This document shows, piece after piece, positions 30,668-34,904 of a stretch of DNA of 34,904 bases. The stretch is from NCBI RefSeq assembly GCF_042665595.1, contig NZ_JBHTCT010000024.1, positions 1 to 34,904 on the forward strand, given 5' to 3'. Origin of the DNA: Bhargavaea changchunensis (GTDB lineage: Bacteria > Bacillota > Bacilli > Bacillales_A > Planococcaceae). Positions within the stretch are counted from its first letter, which is position 1. The number at the start of each line of letters is the position of its first letter. A program made the translations under genes and the position numbers. The notes below the pieces were generated by a model, which saw only the letters and a program-made list of their open reading frames with translations, did not search any database and had not been told where the DNA came from.

Positions 30668-30751
30668 TTCAAATTCGAAGCTGTATTCTTCAAATTCAGA
30701 GCCGTAATCTTCACATTCGGAACAGCCTGCTTCACTTTCGGGACAAGACGG
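30668..30751 (-). repeat. Tandem array of four 21-bp units (array E)
   Basis: TTCAAATTCGAAGCTGTATTC and three further units start at 30668, 30689, 30710 and 30731, all 21 bp. Read on the minus strand they are YGAAWKTGAAG-type units (CGAAAGTGAAGC, CGAATGTGAAGA, TGAATTTGAAGA, CGAATTTGAAAA). This is the array D core in the opposite orientation. It lies 32 bp after the rsbX terminator and about 120 bp before tex. Confidence 0.75.
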
Positions 30752-30870
30752 GGATTGAAGCTGTGCGATTCTCTCAAGTGAAGTGAATACTGTCATGGGC
30801 AACCTGCAGTATGCAGGGCCTTTTATGATAAAGTGGACGGGTAGAGGCAATGAACGAAAGGGTGAGAGTG

Positions 30871-33363
30871 ATGCAGGAAAAAGAATTGATCCAGAAAGCG
30901 GCGATGCGCGCAGGCGTGCGGCCAGCGCAGGCCCAGGCGGTGATCGGACTGCTGGATGAGGGCAAGACCGTGCCGTTTATCGCCCGCTACCGGAAAGAGG
31001 CGACGGGCGAGTTAGATGAAGTGCAGATCAAGGCGGTCGAAGATGCCCATCGCTATCTCTCGCAACTGGAGGAGCGGAAAGAGGAAGTCATCCGCATCAT
31101 TTCGGAACAGGGGAAACTGGACAGCGACCTTGAAAAAGCGATCCGCGGGGCCGACGTGCTTCAGCGGGTCGAGGATCTGTACCGCCCCTATCAGAAAAAG
31201 CGGAAGACCCGGGCGACTGCGGCGAAAGAGCGCGGCCTGGAGCCGCTTGCCGACCTGCTCCTCTCAGATACGAAAGAGCGTCCTGAAGATCTGGCCGGGA
31301 GATTTGCCGACGCTGATAACGATGTGCCCGATGCAGAAGCGGCACTTGCAGGAGCGAGGGACATCATTGCGGAACGGATCTCCGATGATGCCTCGGTCCG
31401 TGACAAGATCCGCAGTGCCATCCGGCGTGGCGGACTGATCATCACCTCGCGGAAAAAAGATGCCGAGGATCCGAAGGGCGTCTTCGAAATGTACTATGAA
31501 TATGAAGAGCCGGTCAGGCAAATCAAGCCGCACCGTGTGCTTGCAGTGAACCGGGGGGAGAAGACAGGTGTGCTTAAGGTCTCTGTCTCGGTCCCGGAAG
31601 AGCGTCTGATTGAAGAAATCCGGCGCCCCTATGTGCGCCGCCCGGGTTCACCTGTGGCAGCGCAAGTGGAAGAAGCGGCAGCAGACGCTTTCAAGCGGCT
31701 GCTCCTGCCGTCGATCGAACGGGAAATCCGCGGTGAACTGACAGAGAAGGCGGAAGAGCAGGCGATCAGGATTTTTTCCGAGAACCTGAAACGACTCTTG
31801 CTTCAGCCGCCGATGAGGGGCAAGACCGTCCTCGGTGTGGACCCTGCTTACCGGACCGGCTGCAAGCTGGCTGTTGTGAGCGATACAGGACGTATGCTCG
31901 AGCTCGGCGTCATTTATCCGCATACGTCATCGGATACGGAAGGCGCGAAAAAGAAAGTGCTCGAGCTGCTCCGCAAGTATCCGGTTTCCATTATTGCGAT
32001 TGGAAATGGAACGGCATCCCGCGAAACTGAGCAGTTCATCGCAGACTGCCTGAAGGAGACGGACGGAGGCGCATCATATGTCATCGTCAACGAAGCGGGG
32101 GCGAGTGTTTATTCCGCATCCGAAGAAGCGCGCCGTGAATTCCCGGACCTTCAGGTCGAGCAGCGGAGCGCCGTGTCGATTGCGCGCCGACTCCAGGATC
32201 CTTTGTCCGAGCTGGTGAAGATCGAGCCGAAATCAGTCGGCGTCGGCCAGTATCAGCATGATGTCTCGCAGAAGAATCTCGGGGAGCAGTTGGACTTTGT
32301 CGTGGAGACCGCGGTAAACCGGGTCGGCGTCGATGTGAACACGGCCTCGGCATCGCTTCTTCAGCACGTGTCGGGCCTGTCCCGTACCGTTGCGGACAAT
32401 ATCGTTGGGGCCCGCGATGAACTCGGACGATTCAGTTCCCGGGCACAATTGAAAAAAGTGCCCCGCCTCGGTGCCAAGACGTACGAGCAGGCAATCGGCT
32501 TCCTGCGCGTCCCAGGGGCGAAAAACCCGCTGGATGCCACCGGTGTCCACCCGGAAAGCTACGGACTTGCGGAAGAGATCCTGAAGGCGGCCGGACTTGA
32601 TAAAAAGGACATCGGAACGGAGCATGCGGCGGCATCGCTTGCCCAGCTGGATGCAAAAGAAGTGGCAACAGCTGCAGGAGCGGGTGAAGTCACCGTCCGG
32701 GACATCATTGAGACACTGAGCCGCCCGAACCGGGATCCACGTGACGAGTTTCCGCAGCCTCTCCTGAGGAAAGAAGTGCTGACGCTCAAGGACCTGAAGC
32801 GCGGGATGGAGATGGAGGGGACCGTCCGCAACGTCGTGGACTTTGGTGCGTTTATCGATATCGGCGTCGGAGAAGACGGCCTGCTCCATGTAACCAAGAT
32901 GAGCACCGGGCGTGTCCGGCATCCGCTGGACATTCTCGCTCCCGGGGACGTCGTCACGGTCATCATTGATGATATCGACCAGGAAAAAGGGCGGATTTCC
33001 CTCACCATGCTCACTCCCGAGGAGGAAGAAGAAAAGAAAAAGCGGTCAGAAGAGCGGAGACGCCAGCCGAAGGAACGGAAGCGCAATGTAAAAAAACTCA
33101 CCGAACTGGAGCCGGGTACTCAAGTGAAGGGACACGTGCGCCGGCTGCAGCCCTATGGGGCGTTTGTAGACGTCGGGGCAGAGAAAGACGGGCTTGTCCA
33201 TATTTCCAAAATGGCACCCGTGCGCGTGAATGACCCAAGTGAAATCGTGCAGCCGGGAGACACTGTGGCGGTATGGATCGAATCGGTCGACCCGGCCGCC
33301 TCGAAGATTTCGCTGACGATGATCGACCCGGACAAGAAGGGAAGCGGAAGCCGGCGTGGATGA
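30871..33363 (+). CDS. tex: Tex-family RNA-binding protein with two S1 domains
   Basis: 830 residues. The usual Tex order is visible: N-terminal HTH/helical part (IQKAAMRAGVRPAQAQAVIG), YqgF/RuvX-like domain (KTVLGVDPAYRTGCKLAVV), helix-hairpin-helix region (VDVNTASASLLQHVSGLS and QLKKVPRLGAKTYEQAI) and an S1 domain (about 642-712, MEGTVRNVVDFGAFIDIG). Then, after a charged linker (about 713-745), comes a second S1 domain (about 746-820, VKGHVRRLQPYGAFVDVG). B. subtilis Tex is about 720 residues and ends after one S1, so about 110 residues are extra. The family binds nucleic acid in transcription or translation. I favour the ATG at 30871, with AAAGG upstream; an in-frame ATG at 30850 is possible. 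It overlaps the SprT-like gene by 8 nt. Confidence 0.93.
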   Translation: MQEKELIQKAAMRAGVRPAQAQAVIGLLDEGKTVPFIARYRKEATGELDEVQIKAVEDAHRYLSQLEERKEEVIRIISEQGKLDSDLEKAIRGADVLQRVEDLYRPYQKKRKTRATAAKERGLEPLADLLLSDTKERPEDLAGRFADADNDVPDAEAALAGARDIIAERISDDASVRDKIRSAIRRGGLIITSRKKDAEDPKGVFEMYYEYEEPVRQIKPHRVLAVNRGEKTGVLKVSVSVPEERLIEEIRRPYVRRPGSPVAAQVEEAAADAFKRLLLPSIEREIRGELTEKAEEQAIRIFSENLKRLLLQPPMRGKTVLGVDPAYRTGCKLAVVSDTGRMLELGVIYPHTSSDTEGAKKKVLELLRKYPVSIIAIGNGTASRETEQFIADCLKETDGGASYVIVNEAGASVYSASEEARREFPDLQVEQRSAVSIARRLQDPLSELVKIEPKSVGVGQYQHDVSQKNLGEQLDFVVETAVNRVGVDVNTASASLLQHVSGLSRTVADNIVGARDELGRFSSRAQLKKVPRLGAKTYEQAIGFLRVPGAKNPLDATGVHPESYGLAEEILKAAGLDKKDIGTEHAAASLAQLDAKEVATAAGAGEVTVRDIIETLSRPNRDPRDEFPQPLLRKEVLTLKDLKRGMEMEGTVRNVVDFGAFIDIGVGEDGLLHVTKMSTGRVRHPLDILAPGDVVTVIIDDIDQEKGRISLTMLTPEEEEEKKKRSEERRRQPKERKRNVKKLTELEPGTQVKGHVRRLQPYGAFVDVGAEKDGLVHISKMAPVRVNDPSEIVQPGDTVAVWIESVDPAASKISLTMIDPDKKGSGSRRG

Positions 33364-33811
33364 GCGGGAACTCCAGCTTTTGACCGAATCGATTTCCCGG
33401 GAATCATTCGGGCGCCCGTTCCGCCACACCGTGTACTTTAATCCGAGGCTCCGGACCACGGGCGGCAGGTACCGGCTCCACGACCATGACATCGAAATCA
33501 ATCCGGAAGCTTACAGGAAATACGGACTGGATGAGCTGACCGGCATCATCAAGCATGAGCTGTGCCATTATCACCTTCATATAGAAGGAAAGGGATACCG
33601 GCACCGCGACAGGGATTTCCGGGAGCTGCTCAGGCAGACCGGCGCGCCAAGGCACTGTTCCGTCATCAGGGAGCCGGCCCGGAGGAAAGCGAAGTACCTA
33701 TACCGCTGCAAGGATTGTGGCCAAACCTACACGCGGAAGATCCGGATGGACACGAGCCGCTACCGTTGCGGAAAATGTCGCGGGCACATTCAAAAAGTCG
33801 AAGAGAGTTGA
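33356..33811 (+). CDS. SprT-like zinc metallopeptidase-type protein
   Basis: 151 residues, homologous in place and motif to B. subtilis YdcK. The zinc-protease motif is HELCHYH in GIIKHELCHYHLH. A C-terminal zinc ribbon has two CxxC pairs: YRCKDCGQTY and RYRCGKCRG. The fold is shared with eukaryotic Spartan proteases, but activity of the bacterial members is not established. It starts at GTG 33356 inside the end of tex, with GGAAG 5 nt upstream. The operon ends with a hairpin at 33820. Confidence 0.9.
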   Translation: MDERELQLLTESISRESFGRPFRHTVYFNPRLRTTGGRYRLHDHDIEINPEAYRKYGLDELTGIIKHELCHYHLHIEGKGYRHRDRDFRELLRQTGAPRHCSVIREPARRKAKYLYRCKDCGQTYTRKIRMDTSRYRCGKCRGHIQKVEES

Positions 33812-33819
33812 AGGGAAAG

Positions 33820-33861
33820 CCCTTGCCGGACGGCGAAAAACCGTTGTGCGGCAAGGGTTTT
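33820..33861 (+). terminator. Terminator after the SprT-like gene
   Basis: CCCTTGCCG pairs with CGGCAAGGG across a loop of about 20 nt that holds a small inner repeat (CGG / CCG), followed by TTTT. Confidence 0.65.
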
Positions 33862-33892
33862 GATGTTTTTATAAAAAAGTTGGCGAAAAGTG

Positions 33893-33921
33893 TTGACGTA
33901 TTTTCGTATGCCCCCTATAAT
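33893..33921 (+). promoter_or_regulatory. Strong promoter P1 of the tRNA cluster
   Basis: TTGACG, a 17-bp spacer and a perfect TATAAT, about 60 nt before tRNA-Glu. Typical of stable-RNA promoters. Confidence 0.9.
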
Positions 33922-33986
33922 AGGACAAGTCGACAAGAGATCACACGAAAGCCTGAGCGGCTGAGCGACCTCGAGACATTGAATAT

Positions 33987-34058
33987 GGCCCCTTGGTCAA
34001 GCGGTTAAGACACCGCCCTTTCACGGCGGTAACACGGGTTCGAATCCCGTAGGGGTCA
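33987..34058 (+). tRNA. tRNA-Glu (anticodon TTC)
   Basis: Cloverleaf with acceptor GGCCCCT / AGGGGTC, anticodon loop CTTTCAC and T-arm GGGTTCGAATCCC. CCA is not encoded; the gene ends GGGGTCA followed by TCACAA. Confidence 0.97.
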
Positions 34059-34062
34059 TCAC

Positions 34063-34107
34063 AAGGGAACGGACGGCAGGCTTGCCGGGCCGTCCGGAAA
34101 TTCCCTT
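34063..34107 (+). other. Large hairpin between tRNA-Glu and tRNA-Asp
   Basis: AAGGGAA / TTCCCTT encloses GGACGGC / GCCGTCC, forming a two-part stem of at least 14 bp with small bulges. No T-run follows, so it is probably an RNA-processing structure in the tRNA precursor rather than a terminator. Confidence 0.5.
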
Positions 34108-34119
34108 CCATACATAGGT

Positions 34120-34195
34120 GGTCCCGTGGTGTAGCGGTTAACATGCCTGCCTGTCACGCAGGAGATCGCGGGTTCGATTCCCGTCGGGACCGCCA
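34120..34195 (+). tRNA. tRNA-Asp (anticodon GTC)
   Basis: Acceptor GGTCCCG / CGGGACC, anticodon loop CTGTCAC, T-arm GGGTTCGATTCCC, CCA encoded. Confidence 0.97.
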
Positions 34196-34230
34196 TTTAT
34201 TCTGAAGCCGATGGCTGAAGGATGAAATGC

Positions 34231-34306
34231 GAGCCATTAGCTCAGTTGGTAGAGCATCTGACTTTTAATCAGAGGGTCGCAGGTTCGAGCCCTGCATGGC
34301 TCACCA
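34231..34306 (+). tRNA. tRNA-Lys (anticodon TTT)
   Basis: Acceptor GAGCCAT / ATGGCTC, anticodon loop CTTTTAA, T-arm CAGGTTCGAGCCCTG, CCA encoded. Confidence 0.97.
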
Positions 34307-34343
34307 CCCTTTAAAAACGGTTTGAAAAAGTTGAAAAAAGTAG

Positions 34344-34372
34344 TTGACTTTCCGAGATCAAGGTTATATAAT
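34344..34372 (+). promoter_or_regulatory. Second strong promoter P2 inside the tRNA cluster
   Basis: TTGACT, a 17-bp spacer and a perfect TATAAT between tRNA-Lys and tRNA-Leu. It would drive tRNA-Leu, -Arg, -Gly and 16S rRNA, since I see no better promoter nearer to 16S. Confidence 0.9.
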
Positions 34373-34436
34373 AAATCTTGTCGCTGGAACGAAAGCGAAC
34401 AAAACAGCTTCTTAAAAACCGAATCACTTTTAACAT

Positions 34437-34524
<88 letters not shown>

Positions 34525-34542
34525 TTTATTTTAATAAGATGT

Positions 34543-34619
<77 letters not shown>

Positions 34620-34623
34620 CTTT

Positions 34624-34697
34624 GCGGGTGTAGTTTAGTGGTAAAACCTCAGCCTTCCAAGCTGATGATGAGGGTTCGATTCCCTTCACCCGCTCCA
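34624..34697 (+). tRNA. tRNA-Gly (anticodon TCC)
   Basis: Acceptor GCGGGTG / CACCCGC, anticodon loop CTTCCAA, T-arm GGGTTCGATTCCC, CCA encoded. Confidence 0.97.
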
Positions 34698-34843
34698 TTT
34701 TGTTTTATATGAACCTTGAAAACTGAACAGCAAAACGCTGATGAAATGAGTTCCCGGAACCCGACCTGTCGGGGAATCGGAACAAATGATATCGGACATA
34801 TCACAAGATATGCCAGCTTTAAAGTATGAGCTTACTCATACTC
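34698..34843 (+). other. 16S rRNA leader
   Basis: Contains CCTTGAAAACTGAACA (34713-34728), common in Bacillales rRNA leaders and related to antitermination boxes. An 8-bp hairpin AGTATGAG-N4-CTCATACT (34823-34842) directly before 16S is probably part of the processing stalk. No SigA promoter is visible in this stretch. Confidence 0.6.
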
Positions 34844-34904
34844 TCTTATGGAGAGTTTGATCCTGGCTCAGGACGAACGCTGGCGGCGTGCCTAATACAT
34901 GCAA
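34844..34904 (+). rRNA. 16S ribosomal RNA, 5' end (partial)
   Basis: The sequence TGGAGAGTTTGATCCTGGCT, followed by CAGGACGAACGCTGGCGGCG, is the universal 5' end of bacterial 16S rRNA. The gene continues beyond the window. The mature 5' end is placed within a few bases. Confidence 0.98.

Noticed and set aside
34307..34343. Terminator after tRNA-Lys
   Set aside because: The stretch is A-rich without a stable stem; read-through into P2 and tRNA-Leu is more likely.

Overview
The window reads as chromosomal DNA of a low-GC-phylum (Bacillota) rod in the Bacillales. Base composition is GC-rich for that group, which with the gene order suggests a Planococcaceae-type genome (Bhargavaea/Planococcus-like; this is inference). 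The strongest argument is the order ddl-murF-cshA-ydbS-ydbT, then rhomboid-acpS-ydcC-alr-ndoAI-ndoA, rsbR-S-T-U-V-W-sigB-rsbX, tex, the SprT-like gene, tRNAs and 16S rRNA. This closely follows the ydb/ydc region of the Bacillus subtilis chromosome.

Layout. 1-156: end of a dispersed intergenic repeat with a terminator. 157-3119: an HTH/TPR regulator divergent from an MFS transporter; a 58-codon remnant of a second, similar transporter gene lies between them, and both promoter regions carry TTTAA-type palindromes. 3220-4881: a PAS-PAS-PAS-GGDEF diguanylate cyclase. 5065-6231: a NorA/Bmr-type efflux pump. 6461-9495: the csoR-copZ-copA copper-export operon with a visible CsoR operator. 9743-9880: a 45-residue orphan protein. 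9935-11119: rodA, divergent from ddl-murF (peptidoglycan synthesis). 14401-15861: the DEAD-box helicase gene cshA with a long leader holding an attenuator-like hairpin. 16171-18190: ydbS-ydbT (PH-domain membrane proteins) behind a close match to a SigW promoter. 18249-18725: a DinB-like protein. 18770-21059: a two-component flavin system (LLM monooxygenase plus FMN reductase) under a SAM-I riboswitch. 21177-25438: rhomboid protease, acpS, a YdcC-type lipoprotein, alr, and the EndoAI/EndoA (MazF) toxin-antitoxin pair. 25733-30616: the complete SigB general-stress partner-switching operon with an internal SigB promoter. 30871-33811: tex, with an extra C-terminal S1 domain, and an SprT-like gene. 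33893-34904: six tRNAs (Glu, Asp, Lys, Leu, Arg, Gly) with two strong promoters, running into the 5' end of 16S rRNA.

The least explained structure is a set of intergenic tandem arrays with strictly constant unit length. Four have 21-bp units (4893-4997, about 6289-6376, 15916-16083, 30668-30751) and most share a YGAAAGTGAYGAA-like core. One has 20-bp units (13884-14029) with an AGTCCG core. They lie between genes, beside promoters or terminators. Unit sequence drifts, but I see almost no change in spacing, and both periods are close to two turns of B-DNA. I know of no described system that explains them.

Functionally the window joins cell-wall building (rodA, ddl, murF, alr), envelope and stress defence (ydbST, rhomboid, SigB operon, copper export, two efflux pumps), RNA handling (cshA, ndoA, tex) and the translation apparatus (tRNAs, 16S). 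All functional calls come from reading the sequence by eye; no database search was run.
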